NCBI RefSeq assembly: GCF_001641085.1
Contig: NZ_LXIE01000045.1
Span: 1 to 64,000, forward strand
Length of the DNA: 64,000 nucleotides
Direction of reading: 5' to 3'
Source of the DNA: Aequorivita soesokkakensis
Lineage (GTDB): Bacteria; Bacteroidota; Bacteroidia; Flavobacteriales; Flavobacteriaceae
How positions within the stretch are numbered: the first letter of the stretch is position 1; every line of letters starts with the position of its first letter. Under the pieces are notes generated by a model. It made no database searches. It worked only from the letters and a program-made list of their open reading frames with translations, and was not told where the DNA came from. The position numbers and the translations under genes were made by a program. Below are positions 17,009 to 25,737 of this stretch, one piece after another.

Positions 17009-19231
17009 ATGAAAAGAATATTCTTAATGGGGCTACTGCTATGCTTTGGAATTGCGCAATCGCAATCGCTAAAAGGAAAAGTAGTTGACCCAAATAATAA
17101 TCCGCTGGAAAACGTAGCGGTTTTTGACCGGAATTCCGGCAATCACACGCACACCGATTCCTCGGGAAAATTTTCACTTGAAAATGTGAAAGAAAACGAC
17201 AATATCAGTTTCTCTATTTTAGGTTTTACGAATTTTGACTATTCGGTTTCTGCCGTAAGTTTTTCTGAACCGATAAATATTACTTTAGATGAAGCCGCTG
17301 TTTCTTTGGAACAAGTAACCATTACACCCGAAGTCAACACACTCAGCCAAATTGTGGCTGTAGATTTAAAGACCGCTCCCGTAAAATCATCGCAGGAAAT
17401 CCTTCGAAAAGTCCCGGGACTTTTTATTGGCCAACACGCCGGCGGCGGAAAAGCTGAACAAATATTTCTGCGCGGTTTTGATATTGACCACGGAACCGAT
17501 ATTAACCTTTCCGTAGACGGAATGCCAGTAAATATGGTTTCGCACGCGCACGGACAAGGTTACAGCGATTTGCACTTTGTAATTCCAGAAACCATTGAGA
17601 AAATTTCCTTTGGAAAAGGGCCATATAATGCTGAATACGGCGATTTTGCTACCGCCGGTTACGTAGCTTTTAAAACTTTGGACAAGTTAGACAAAAGCTC
17701 CGTTTCTGTGGAATACGGACAATTTGATGCTTTTAGAACCGTTGGTCTTTTCAATCTTTTGGATAATCAAAACAGCCATGCGTATGTTGCCGCTTCGCTA
17801 AATTCATTCAATGGCCCTTTTGAATCGCCACAGAATTTCAACCGTTTCAATATGATGGCAAAATACAATCTTAATTTGCCCGACAATCAAAAATTGAAAC
17901 TTACCGCTTCGCATTTTCAGAGTAAATGGGATGCTTCGGGACAAATTCCTCAACGATCAATCGATAATGGTTCAATTGGTCGTTTTGGCGCCATTGACGA
18001 TACGGAAGGCGGAAATACAAGCCGAACAAATTTCCTGATTAATCATTCAAAATTGCTTTTGGACAATAAAAAATTGACGACCAACGCATATTTTTCGCAC
18101 TATGAATTTGAATTGTTTTCAAACTTCACCTTCTTTTTGGAAGACCCAGTGAACGGCGATCAAATTGCGCAGCGCGAAAAGCGAAATATTCTAGGTTTCC
18201 AAACCGCGTTTTCAGATAAAATAAATAGTGAAAGTTTCGATTTTGCATACACCGCCGGAATTGGCGTTCGTTATGACGATGTGAATAATGACGAGCTTTC
18301 ACACGTGAAAAATCGTTATGGAATTTTGGACAGACTTGCTTACGGAAACGTGGATCAAATAAACAGCTTTGCATTTTTGAATACGGAATTTGGTTTTGGT
18401 GATTTCAAAATAAATCCAGCAGTTCGACTTGATTATTTCAAATTTGATTACGAAAACAAACTTTCCCCAACCTATGATAATCGTAGTGAAAGCAAAGTTT
18501 TCGCCAGTCCGAAGTTGAATTTTATTTACAGCCCAAACCGTGATTTCCAATTGTTTTTGAAAACGGGGATTGGTTTTCATTCCAACGATTCGCGAGTAGT
18601 TACTGCAAATAGCGGCGAAGATATTTTGCCCGCAGCTTATGGCGCAGATTTGGGCGGAATTTACAAACTGACGGATAATCTAATTTTTAACACAGCCTTT
18701 TGGGCGCTCTTTTTGGAACAGGAATTTGTGTACGTGGGCGATGCCGGAATTGTGGAGCCCAGCGGAAAAACCCGCCGATTGGGCGTTGACTTTGGCCTGC
18801 GTTATGAAGCAACGGACTGGCTGTATTTTTATGGCGATGCTAATTACACCTACGCCCGAAGCACTGAGGAAGCCAAAGGCGAGGATTACATTCCGCTGGC
18901 GCCGGATTTTACCTCAACAGGTGGAATTGCAATTGAAAATCTTGCAAATTTTTCTGGCGGACTTAATTATCGTTATATAAAAGACAGACCCGCAAACGAA
19001 GACAATAGCATTATTGCCGAAGGGTATTTGGTGACTGATTTCAACATAAATTATACGTTTAGAAACTTTGTTTTCGGAATTGCAGTGGAAAATCTTTTTG
19101 ATACAGATTGGAACGAAACCCAGTTTGCAACCGAAAGTAGATTGTTTGACGAACCGGAATCTGTGGAAGAAATACATTTTACGCCCGGAACGCCATTTTT
19201 CCTAAGAGGAAAGGTAACCGTTAATTTTTAA
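17009..19231 (+). CDS. TonB-dependent receptor, possible metal uptake
   Basis: 740 residues: signal peptide (ending IAQSQ), carboxypeptidase-like regulatory domain (about 21-95, with GKVVDPNNNPLENVAVFD), plug (about 115-230) with IGQHAGGGKAEQIFLRGFD, DGMPVNMVSHAHGQGYSDLHF and GPYNAEYGDFATAGYV, and a barrel ending VTVNF. The HAGGGKAEQ...HGTD plug belongs to a distinct receptor subfamily. His residues in the plug and the His-rich protein just upstream point to zinc or another transition metal, which is an inference from context. There is no SusD-like partner. Confidence 0.88.
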   Translation: MKRIFLMGLLLCFGIAQSQSLKGKVVDPNNNPLENVAVFDRNSGNHTHTDSSGKFSLENVKENDNISFSILGFTNFDYSVSAVSFSEPINITLDEAAVSLEQVTITPEVNTLSQIVAVDLKTAPVKSSQEILRKVPGLFIGQHAGGGKAEQIFLRGFDIDHGTDINLSVDGMPVNMVSHAHGQGYSDLHFVIPETIEKISFGKGPYNAEYGDFATAGYVAFKTLDKLDKSSVSVEYGQFDAFRTVGLFNLLDNQNSHAYVAASLNSFNGPFESPQNFNRFNMMAKYNLNLPDNQKLKLTASHFQSKWDASGQIPQRSIDNGSIGRFGAIDDTEGGNTSRTNFLINHSKLLLDNKKLTTNAYFSHYEFELFSNFTFFLEDPVNGDQIAQREKRNILGFQTAFSDKINSESFDFAYTAGIGVRYDDVNNDELSHVKNRYGILDRLAYGNVDQINSFAFLNTEFGFGDFKINPAVRLDYFKFDYENKLSPTYDNRSESKVFASPKLNFIYSPNRDFQLFLKTGIGFHSNDSRVVTANSGEDILPAAYGADLGGIYKLTDNLIFNTAFWALFLEQEFVYVGDAGIVEPSGKTRRLGVDFGLRYEATDWLYFYGDANYTYARSTEEAKGEDYIPLAPDFTSTGGIAIENLANFSGGLNYRYIKDRPANEDNSIIAEGYLVTDFNINYTFRNFVFGIAVENLFDTDWNETQFATESRLFDEPESVEEIHFTPGTPFFLRGKVTVNF

Positions 19232-19288
19232 CTAATGATTTTATAGGCAATGTTCTTTTTGGTTAAATTGCACGCAGAATAACCAACT

Positions 19289-20158
19289 ATGAACATTGCC
19301 ATTTTATCGCGTGGGGAAGCGCTTTATTCCACCAAAAGCCTTTTAAATGCTGGGGAAGCGCGCAACCACACCATGGAGGTTTTGGATCCTTCTTATTGCA
19401 ATCTTGCCGTAGAAAACGGAAAGGCAGCGCTCTATTTTCAGAATGAATTGGTTGACGACCTGCACGCAATCATTCCGCGCATTGGCGCTTCAAACACCTA
19501 TTTTGGAACGAATGTAGTCCGCCATTTTGAGGCGATGGGCGTATTTAGCGTGGTTTCGTCCGAAGGAATTACGAACAGTCGCGACAAATGGACTTGCTTT
19601 CAAATATTGGCGAAAAATCAAATTCCCGTTCCAAGAACCATGTATGCTTCGTTTTTTGAATTTGAGGAACAACTCAAAACCTTCAACGGCAAGCCAATAA
19701 TCATCAAACTTTTGGAAGGAACGCACGGTGAAGGTGTAATTCTTTCGGAAAGCCCACAAAATGCCCTTTCAACCATTGAAACTTTAAACGCTGCTGGCGT
19801 AAAATTTCTTTTACAGGAATACATTGAAGAAGCAAATGGCGCTGACGTTCGTGCAATTGTGGTTGATGGCGTTGTGGTTGCTGCAATGAAACGGAAATGT
19901 AAAGTTGGCGATTTTAGAAGCAATCTGCATCGTGGCGGTTCTTCGGAAATGATTTCCCTTTCTTCCGCAGAGGAAAAAATTGCCATAAAAGCTGCAAAAG
20001 CAATGAATTTGGGTTTTTGTGGGGTTGATATTCTACAATCCAAAAACGGGCCGTTGGTTTTGGAAATAAACAGCACGCCCGGACTGGAAGGCATCGAGAA
20101 TACTTCCGGAAAAAATGTTTCGAAAAGTGTGATTGGGTTTATTGAAAGGAATAGGTAG
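19289..20158 (+). CDS. RimK-type ATP-grasp ligase, divergent copy
   Basis: 289 residues of the RimK alpha-L-glutamate ligase family, which forms a peptide bond between a carboxylate (in E. coli the C-terminus of ribosomal protein S6) and glutamate with ATP. The preATP-grasp part is [14 protein letters not shown], and the ATP-grasp core has [48 protein letters not shown] and the metal-binding LEINSTPGLEGIE. Compared with the second copy at 20703, it departs from the E. coli-like signature (EGTHGEGV for [17 protein letters not shown] for DKLRSLQIL), so its substrate may differ. It is the first gene of the ligase-protease-ligase-hydrolase cluster. Confidence 0.88.
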   Translation: MNIAILSRGEALYSTKSLLNAGEARNHTMEVLDPSYCNLAVENGKAALYFQNELVDDLHAIIPRIGASNTYFGTNVVRHFEAMGVFSVVSSEGITNSRDKWTCFQILAKNQIPVPRTMYASFFEFEEQLKTFNGKPIIIKLLEGTHGEGVILSESPQNALSTIETLNAAGVKFLLQEYIEEANGADVRAIVVDGVVVAAMKRKCKVGDFRSNLHRGGSSEMISLSSAEEKIAIKAAKAMNLGFCGVDILQSKNGPLVLEINSTPGLEGIENTSGKNVSKSVIGFIERNR

Positions 20159-20165
20159 GAGTTCT

Positions 20166-20250
20166 CAGTCGCAGTCGCAGTCGCAGTTTTCAGTAGTTAG
20201 TTTTTATTTTTTTGATTTTCGATTTCAATTTCGTTTTCGTTTTCGTTTTC
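20166..20250. repeat. Two short simple-sequence repeats between rimK-like genes
   Basis: A CAGTCG-type hexamer is repeated about three times at 20166-20186, and a TTTCG/TTTTCG-type repeat about four times at 20229-20250, in the gap upstream of the protease gene. Such runs can vary in length, and here lie where the transcript's leader would be. Confidence 0.6.
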
Positions 20251-20280
20251 TTACCTTGCAATTACAAAACCCCCAATACT

Positions 20281-20706
20281 TTGAAAAGAAACATAGGCAG
20301 AATAGACAAAGCAGATTTTCCATTGCTGAATCTCTTCGATATTGAAGTGAAAATTGACACGGGCGCCTACACTTCTTCCATACATTGCAAAAACATGAAG
20401 GTGGAAGATTGCTATTTAAAATGCAATTTTTTGGACGAAGAGCATCCCAGCTATCACGAAAAGGAAATCGTTTTTGATGAATATGACGTGAAAGTGGTGA
20501 AAAGTAGCAACGGTCAATCTGAAGCCAGATACAGAATAAAAACCGAAATTTTACTTTTTGGCAAAACACAGGAAATATTTTTAACCCTAAGCGACCGCGA
20601 AGAGATGCGTTTTCCCGTACTTTTAGGAAGAAATTTCCTTAGCAATAAATATGTGGTAGATATAAATAAAACCAACCTTTCCTTCAAACTAAAAAACAAA
20701 AAATGA
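20281..20706 (+). CDS. RimB-like retropepsin-type protease
   Basis: 141 residues from a TTG at 20281. That start is chosen because the upstream reading is low-complexity sequence derived from the simple repeat, while family members begin close to [13 protein letters not shown]. It carries the retropepsin-like signature [13 protein letters not shown] (Asp-Thr-Gly) and later [10 protein letters not shown], matching the COG4067 putative ATP-dependent zinc protease / RimB family. In Pseudomonas RimB acts with RimK on ribosomal protein S6. The gene lies between two rimK-like genes and overlaps the second by four bases (ATGA), so translation is coupled. Confidence 0.85.
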   Translation: MKRNIGRIDKADFPLLNLFDIEVKIDTGAYTSSIHCKNMKVEDCYLKCNFLDEEHPSYHEKEIVFDEYDVKVVKSSNGQSEARYRIKTEILLFGKTQEIFLTLSDREEMRFPVLLGRNFLSNKYVVDINKTNLSFKLKNKK

Positions 20707-21575
20707 ACATCAAGATATTATCGGCGAACGCAAATTTATATTCCACCAAACGTCTTGTGGAAGCGGCAAAAGCCAGAAAACACGAAGTTGAGGTTATAAA
20801 CCACGCGAAGTGCGATATTGTTATCGAAAAGAAAAATCCGGTAATAATCTACAAAGGCCACAAGTTAGACCACACCGATGCTATCATTCCAAGAATTGGG
20901 GCCTCGGTAACTTTTTATGGCACAGCCGTAGTGCGTCAATTTGAGATGATGCGTGTTTTCACAACCACCGAATCGCAGGCCTTGGTTCGTTCACGCGATA
21001 AATTGAGAAGCCTTCAAATACTTTCCCGCGCGGGGTTGGGATTGCCGAAAACCGTTTTTACAAATTATTCCAAAAACGTAAAAGAAATCGTGGACCAAGC
21101 CGGCGGGGCGCCTGTGATCATTAAATTATTGGAAGGTACTCAGGGCATTGGCGTTATTTTGGTTGAAAGCAGAAAAGCTGCAGAATCCGTAATTGAAGCT
21201 TTCAACAATTTACAGGCCCGCGTTATCGTTCAAGAGTTTATAAAAGAAGCTGGGGGCGCAGACATTCGCGCATTTATTGTGGACGGACAAGTGGTTGGCG
21301 CGATGAAGCGACAGGGAAAGGAAGGCGAATTCCGAAGCAATCTGCACCGCGGCGGAACGGCTTCAGTAATAAAACTTACTGATGAAGAAGAGACCGCCGC
21401 ACTAAAAGCCGCAAAAGCCATGGGTCTTGGAATTGCTGGGGTTGATATGCTTCAATCTGCTCGAGGACCTCTTATTTTGGAAGTAAATTCATCACCCGGT
21501 CTGGAAGGAATTGAACAAGCTACAGGCAAGGATATTGCAAACTCAATCATAAAATACATTGAACGCAACGTTTAA
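20703..21575 (+). CDS. rimK: RimK-type glutamate ligase, canonical copy
   Basis: 290 residues closely following the E. coli RimK pattern: TLYSTKRL-like N-terminus, [87 protein letters not shown] and [13 protein letters not shown]. It is predicted to add glutamate residues to a protein C-terminus or small acceptor; ribosomal protein S6 is the known E. coli target. It overlaps the protease gene by four bases and is followed two bases later by the aspartoacylase-like gene, so the four genes form one operon. Confidence 0.92.
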   Translation: MNIKILSANANLYSTKRLVEAAKARKHEVEVINHAKCDIVIEKKNPVIIYKGHKLDHTDAIIPRIGASVTFYGTAVVRQFEMMRVFTTTESQALVRSRDKLRSLQILSRAGLGLPKTVFTNYSKNVKEIVDQAGGAPVIIKLLEGTQGIGVILVESRKAAESVIEAFNNLQARVIVQEFIKEAGGADIRAFIVDGQVVGAMKRQGKEGEFRSNLHRGGTASVIKLTDEEETAALKAAKAMGLGIAGVDMLQSARGPLILEVNSSPGLEGIEQATGKDIANSIIKYIERNV

Positions 21576-21577
21576 TT

Positions 21578-22579
21578 ATGGCCAAAAAGGAAGAACGAGA
21601 TATTGTAATTTTAAATGAACGGATTGCATTGGGTGAAAGCAGAACGGTGGATTTCAGTATCGCCAAGCTTTATACTTCCACCAAAGTTGAAATTCCAATT
21701 ATTATTGAACGTTCCAAAATTCCTGGGCCAACAGTATTGATTACCGCCGCCATTCACGGTGACGAAATAAACGGAGTGGAAATTGTACGCCAGCTCATTG
21801 CCCGAAAATTAAACAAACCAAAACGCGGCACTATTATTTGTATTCCTATCTTGAATGTTTTTGGGTTTTTAAATGGCGACCGTTCTTTCCCAGATGGACG
21901 AGACTTGAACAGGGTTTTTCCCGGAACAAAAACAGGTTCATTGGCAAGTCGGGTTGCATACCATTTCACCAAAAAAGTTTTACCGCATGCAGATTATTGC
22001 CTCGATTTTCATACAGGCGGCGCCAGCCGTTTTAATGCGGCACAGATTCGTATAAAACCTGGCGATGAAAAATTGTTGGAACTCGCGAAGGTTTTCAATG
22101 CCCCATTTACGGTTTATTCAAATACAATTGAAAAATCATACCGAAATACCTGTCAAAAAATGGGCATTCCCACTTTGCTTTTTGAAGGAGGGAAAAGTCG
22201 CGAAAGCAATAAACACATTGCAAAGGAAGGCGTTGATGGCATATTGCGCGTTTTGGAACATTTAGATATGTTGGGCAAAAGGCACGTTGCACCAGAGCCA
22301 AGTGCCAAAACGGTTATTATTGAAAAAAGCAAATGGATTCGCGCTTATCGAAGTGGTTTGTTGCACGTAAAAATTGACTGTAACAAACACGTGGAAAAAG
22401 GGGAATTTTTGGCAACAATCACAGACCCGTACGGAAAAATGAGGTTTAAGGTTACTTCGCCCAACGAAGGTTATATAATTAATGTGAACCAATCTCCAAT
22501 TGTAAATCAAGGCGACGCAATTTTTCATATTTCAACCGTAAATACTGCAAATATGGAAACTGAGGAAATGGAAGATTAA
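21578..22579 (+). CDS. Succinylglutamate desuccinylase/aspartoacylase-like hydrolase
   Basis: 333 residues of the M14-related AstE/aspartoacylase family. Zinc ligands are visible as AAIHGDEINGVE (H60, E63) and LDFHTGG (H145), with the family motif DGRDLNRVFPG near residue 106. The C-terminal third is a beta-rich, biotinyl-like extension (about 250-330) with MRFKVTSPNEGYI. The usual reaction is removal of an acyl group from the amino group of glutamate or aspartate; in RimK-linked clusters such enzymes probably trim or recycle glutamyl products. It starts two bases after rimK and ends four bases before the folate gene. Confidence 0.88.
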   Translation: MAKKEERDIVILNERIALGESRTVDFSIAKLYTSTKVEIPIIIERSKIPGPTVLITAAIHGDEINGVEIVRQLIARKLNKPKRGTIICIPILNVFGFLNGDRSFPDGRDLNRVFPGTKTGSLASRVAYHFTKKVLPHADYCLDFHTGGASRFNAAQIRIKPGDEKLLELAKVFNAPFTVYSNTIEKSYRNTCQKMGIPTLLFEGGKSRESNKHIAKEGVDGILRVLEHLDMLGKRHVAPEPSAKTVIIEKSKWIRAYRSGLLHVKIDCNKHVEKGEFLATITDPYGKMRFKVTSPNEGYIINVNQSPIVNQGDAIFHISTVNTANMETEEMED

Positions 22580-22583
22580 TGTA

Positions 22584-23144
22584 ATGGAAAAAAAAGCGCT
22601 CCGTTTAAAATATAAAAAACTTAGGAAAAACCTTTCCGAAGAATCTATTGAGGAAATGAGCCTTCAGATTGCGAATCAAGCTTTAAAGCTTCCAATTTGG
22701 GACAAAACCTATTACCATATTTTCCTTCCCATTTTGGCAAAAAAAGAAGTGAATACCGAATACTTATTGCACATTCTCCAAGGAAAGGACAAAAGCATTA
22801 TCGTTTCAAAAACCGATTTTGATTCGGGAGAAATGAAGCATTTTTTGTTGCAGGAAAACACGGTTTTAAAAACTTCGGAATACGGAATTCCCGAACCCGT
22901 TTCGGGCCTAGAAATTTCACCGGAAATGATAGACGTTATTTTTGTCCCTCTTTTGGCATTTGACCAAAAAGGCCACCGCGTTGGCTACGGAAAAGGTTTT
23001 TACGATCGTTTTTTGGAAAAATGCGGTTCAAATGCAGTTTTTGTGGGACTTTCTTTTTTTGAACCAGAACCTGAAATAGATTTTGAACCTAGAGATATTC
23101 CACTAAATTTTTGCATCACACCAAAAAAAATAATGGCTTTTTAA
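22584..23144 (+). CDS. 5-formyltetrahydrofolate cyclo-ligase
   Basis: 186 residues. Converts 5-formyl-THF to 5,10-methenyl-THF with ATP. The N-terminal basic segment (LRLKYKKLRKNLS) and the C-terminal signature VPLLAFDQKGHRVGYGKGFYDRFL identify the family (fau/ygfA). It begins four bases after the aspartoacylase-like gene and is probably the last gene of that operon, though folate salvage has no evident link to the RimK chemistry. Confidence 0.93.
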   Translation: MEKKALRLKYKKLRKNLSEESIEEMSLQIANQALKLPIWDKTYYHIFLPILAKKEVNTEYLLHILQGKDKSIIVSKTDFDSGEMKHFLLQENTVLKTSEYGIPEPVSGLEISPEMIDVIFVPLLAFDQKGHRVGYGKGFYDRFLEKCGSNAVFVGLSFFEPEPEIDFEPRDIPLNFCITPKKIMAF

Positions 23145-23199
23145 AAATATCCTCTTATCTTTATGAGATATAAACCATTATTAACCAATTAAATAAAAA

Positions 23200-23487
23200 A
23201 TGGAAACAACTAATCAACCTATGGAAACCCCACCAGACAACAACCTTGTATGGGCAATTCTATGTACCGTTTTATGCTGCCTGCCATTGGGCATCGTATC
23301 AATTATCAAAGCAACAAAAGTGAAGGAACTCTGGGCAATGGGCGATACCATTGGGGCTCAAAAAGCCGCGGACGACGCCAAAAAATATGCAATATGGGGC
23401 GCAGCGGCAGCAGCTATCGTTTGGGTACTTTATGTAATATTTTTTATAGTTATTGGTGTTGGTGGAGCTTTCGCGGGAAACTACTAA
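23200..23487 (+). CDS. CD225/dispanin-family membrane protein
   Basis: 95 residues: a short Pro/Asn N-terminal tail, a first hydrophobic segment with the CD225 pattern (LVWAILCTVLCCLPLGIVSI), a conserved amphipathic loop with KATKVKELWAMGD and AQKAADDAKKYA, and a second helix. This is the bacterial form of the family that includes animal IFITM proteins; the bacterial function is unknown. The DUF2752 gene starts inside its 3' end. Confidence 0.85.
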   Translation: METTNQPMETPPDNNLVWAILCTVLCCLPLGIVSIIKATKVKELWAMGDTIGAQKAADDAKKYAIWGAAAAAIVWVLYVIFFIVIGVGGAFAGNY

Positions 23488-23887
23488 ATTTTTAAAAATA
23501 GCCCTCATTGCTATTGTATTTGGGGGCTTTTTTATGCTTTATTTTTCTTATAATCCTTCGCATTCTTCTTTTTTCATTCCCTGTCCGTTACATTATATAT
23601 CTGGGTTTTACTGCCCGGGATGTGGCTCACAGCGCGCTATTCATCTTTTGTTGCACGGGGATTTTATTGGAGCTTTTAGGTTTAATCCGTTAATGGTTTT
23701 AACGTTGCCTATTTTAATTTACGGTTTGGGAATTACAATTTCCAATTGGATTTTTGGAACCAAATACAGGTTTATGCTTTTTTATAGCAATCTGTTCATT
23801 TTTGGATATTTCGGACTAGCTATTATTTACTGGGTTTTACGGAATTTACCATATTACCCCTTCAACTTGCTTGCGCCAACTGGATAA
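23453..23887 (+). CDS. DUF2752 membrane protein
   Basis: Up to 144 residues with three membrane helices. The DUF2752 signature CPLHYISGFYCPGCGSQRAIHLLLHGD is clear, with two Cys pairs in the first extramembrane segment and a conserved Arg. The start is uncertain: TTG at 23453, or GTG at 23456 or 23462, all overlap the CD225 gene by 26-35 bases, and a later ATG at 23534 would remove the first helix. The function is unknown. The gene is convergent with lspA with a two-base gap, so no separate terminator fits between them. Confidence 0.82.
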   Translation: MVLVELSRETTKFLKIALIAIVFGGFFMLYFSYNPSHSSFFIPCPLHYISGFYCPGCGSQRAIHLLLHGDFIGAFRFNPLMVLTLPILIYGLGITISNWIFGTKYRFMLFYSNLFIFGYFGLAIIYWVLRNLPYYPFNLLAPTG

Positions 23888-23889
23888 TT

Positions 23890-24543
23890 TTACGAAGCTT
23901 TTTCTTCTCCTAAATCATTTTGAGCCAATATTTTAGTTTTTGGCTCCCGATTCGGAAATGCTTTTTTATTAAAAATAAGCAATAAAATTACTCCAACACT
24001 GATGGATGAATCAGCTATGTTGAAAACTGGATCAAAAAATGTGAAATATTCTCCACCCCAAAAAGGAAACCATTCCGGCAAAGTGCCTCCGTAAAGCGGA
24101 AAGTAAAGCATATCTACAACTTTTCCGTGGAATAGGGTGCCGTAGCCTCCAGCTTCAGGAAACAAGGTGGCAACTTGGTGATGGCTATCATTAAAAATAA
24201 TGCCGTAAAAAACAGAATCGATGATGTTTCCAAAAGCTCCCGCAAAAATCAAGGCAACACAAAAAATCAAGATTCGAGGTGCGTTTTTCCGAACGGAGTC
24301 CCAGAGCCAATAACCAATCCCGCCAATGGCAACAATCCTGAAAAGTGTCAAAATAAGTTTTCCGTATTCTCCGGGGATTTTTGCGCCCCAAGCCATCCCT
24401 TCATTTTCAACAAAAAGGATTCTGAACCAATCGAACACAGGTATTTCTTCGCCTAAAAAGAAGTGTGTTTTGATATAAAATTTTGAAATCTGATCTATCA
24501 ATAAAATCAGAACGATGATGAATGTGGCTTTTTTTAGGCTCAT
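23890..24543 (-). CDS. lspA: Lipoprotein signal peptidase II
   Basis: 217 residues with four membrane helices. It cleaves prolipoprotein signal peptides before the lipidated Cys. Motifs: LIDQISKFYIKT at the N-terminus, the catalytic Asp in FGNIIDSVFYG and the second Asp in VFNIADSSISVGV. The loop of about 45 residues between the two catalytic regions is typical of Bacteroidota LspA. The C-terminus carries a cytoplasmic basic tail. It appears to be the distal gene of the ileS-DksA-like-lspA group on the minus strand. Confidence 0.95.
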   Translation of the reverse strand: MSLKKATFIIVLILLIDQISKFYIKTHFFLGEEIPVFDWFRILFVENEGMAWGAKIPGEYGKLILTLFRIVAIGGIGYWLWDSVRKNAPRILIFCVALIFAGAFGNIIDSVFYGIIFNDSHHQVATLFPEAGGYGTLFHGKVVDMLYFPLYGGTLPEWFPFWGGEYFTFFDPVFNIADSSISVGVILLLIFNKKAFPNREPKTKILAQNDLGEEKAS

Positions 24544-24606
24544 AGTTTTTCCGACGAAGGTTCTCCTTCGCTAAAGCTTCGGAGTGCGGAGGCAAAAATA
24601 ACAATA

Positions 24607-25236
24607 TTATTCGGTTTGCAGTAACGAAATATTGCCATTGATGCTTTCCGCTTCAACAAAGAATTTTCCCTTGTTCAAAAGATTATTTTCAACAGTTCCA
24701 TTTTTTGAGATTGCTTTTCCCGAAACATTCTTTTGGGCGTAAACAGTTATATTTCCAGCTATTGTTTTAAGTTGGGCATTTCCAAAAAAATTATTTAAAA
24801 TACAGTTTCCATTTTCCAAGGAAATGCTGAGGCTTTTAAAAGTTCCAGTGGCAATTACAGATGCCAACTTCGATTTGATTTCAACTGCCAATTTCTTGGG
24901 AACGGTTAATTCCACTTCAATGGCCATAACTTTATGTGCCGCAAGTTTGTCATTTTCCAAAGTGAAAAATGGTGCAAATCCAGTTTTCAGGAAAAGGGTG
25001 CCGTCAACAATTTTTTCTTCAATAATTATACTTTCAAAATGTTCACCGGAAATATGTGCCGAAACTTTGATGACAGTTTCTTCGGAAGATTGGACGGTTA
25101 TTTTAAAAATGCCATCATCTGCTATGGAAAGCTTCTGTACTCCTTCTGAATCGAATTCCTTTTGAATGGTTTTTTGGGCCATGCCGCAATAGCTTCCGAA
25201 GAACAAAATGACGATTATGAAGAATATTTGGCGCAT
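24607..25236 (-). CDS. Exported protein, DUF4097/adhesin-like beta-helix
   Basis: 209 residues with a signal peptide (about 1-20, ending GMAQ). The rest is a regular series of short beta strands with polar turns (ISGEHFESIIIEEK, LENGNCILNNFFGNAQLKTIAGNITVYAQKN), consistent with the DUF4097/DUF2807-like beta-helix of cell-surface proteins. No catalytic residues are seen. It lies 63 bases upstream of lspA on the same strand and after a hairpin that follows the DksA-like gene. Confidence 0.65.
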   Translation of the reverse strand: MRQIFFIIVILFFGSYCGMAQKTIQKEFDSEGVQKLSIADDGIFKITVQSSEETVIKVSAHISGEHFESIIIEEKIVDGTLFLKTGFAPFFTLENDKLAAHKVMAIEVELTVPKKLAVEIKSKLASVIATGTFKSLSISLENGNCILNNFFGNAQLKTIAGNITVYAQKNVSGKAISKNGTVENNLLNKGKFFVEAESINGNISLLQTE

Positions 25237-25270
25237 AATTTAACCACAAAGGTCGCGAAGAATTTGATAC

Positions 25271-25338
25271 AATAAAAAAGCCCCGAAAAATTTCAGGGCA
25301 ATAATTTTGCGAATCAACTCCCTTCCCTTTGGGAAGGG
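25271..25338 (-). terminator. Terminator plus palindrome after the DksA-like gene
   Basis: Two structures lie just after the DksA-like stop. The nearer is a perfect palindrome, CCCTTCCC (25320-25327) with GGGAAGGG (25331-25338), a G+C-rich element of the kind scattered through flavobacterial genomes. The second is a hairpin of GCCCCGAAA (25280-25288) with TTTCAGGGC (25291-25299, one mismatch), followed on the minus strand by a T run, which fits a terminator. Confidence 0.65.
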
Positions 25339-25350
25339 CTGGGGATGGGC

Positions 25351-25734
25351 CTATTTCTGCAAATTCTTCGCCTCAATACTCAAAGTTGCGTGCGGAACTA
25401 GTTTCAAACGCTCTTTATTGATGAGTTTTCCCGTTACGCGGCAAACGCCGTAAGTTTTGTTTTCAATACGTACCAACGCATTTTTAAGGTCGCGAATAAA
25501 TTTTTCCTGACGAATGGCCAACTGCGAATTTGCTTCCTTGCTCATTACCTCACTGCCTTCATCAAAAGCTTTGAAAGTAGGCGAAGTATCGTCCGTACCG
25601 TTGTTGCTATCGTTTTTATAAGAACTTTGGATCAACTCCAACTGTTCCATTGCCTTCTTTATTTTATCTGTAATCAAGGTTTTAAATTCTTCCAGCTCGG
25701 CATCGCTATATCTGGTTTTTTCTGTGTCTGTCAT
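25351..25734 (-). CDS. TraR/DksA-family protein with degenerate zinc finger
   Basis: 127 residues: an N-terminal coiled coil (about 10-85) and the DksA/TraR C-terminal domain with YGVCRVTGKLINKERL and VPHATLSIEA. DksA proteins bind in the RNA polymerase secondary channel and act with ppGpp. Of the four Cys expected in the zinc finger (C-x2-C...C-x2-C) only the first remains; the others are Thr, Ser and Ala. The fold is probably kept without zinc, as in other Bacteroidota members. It is encoded three bases downstream of ileS. Confidence 0.88.
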   Translation of the reverse strand: MTDTEKTRYSDAELEEFKTLITDKIKKAMEQLELIQSSYKNDSNNGTDDTSPTFKAFDEGSEVMSKEANSQLAIRQEKFIRDLKNALVRIENKTYGVCRVTGKLINKERLKLVPHATLSIEAKNLQK

Positions 25735-25737
25735 GAT

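Noticed and set aside
20133..20345. A 70-codon Ser/Gln- and Phe-rich open frame
   Set aside because: It is a translation of simple repeats (CAGTCG and TTTTCG types) and overlaps the real protease start region.
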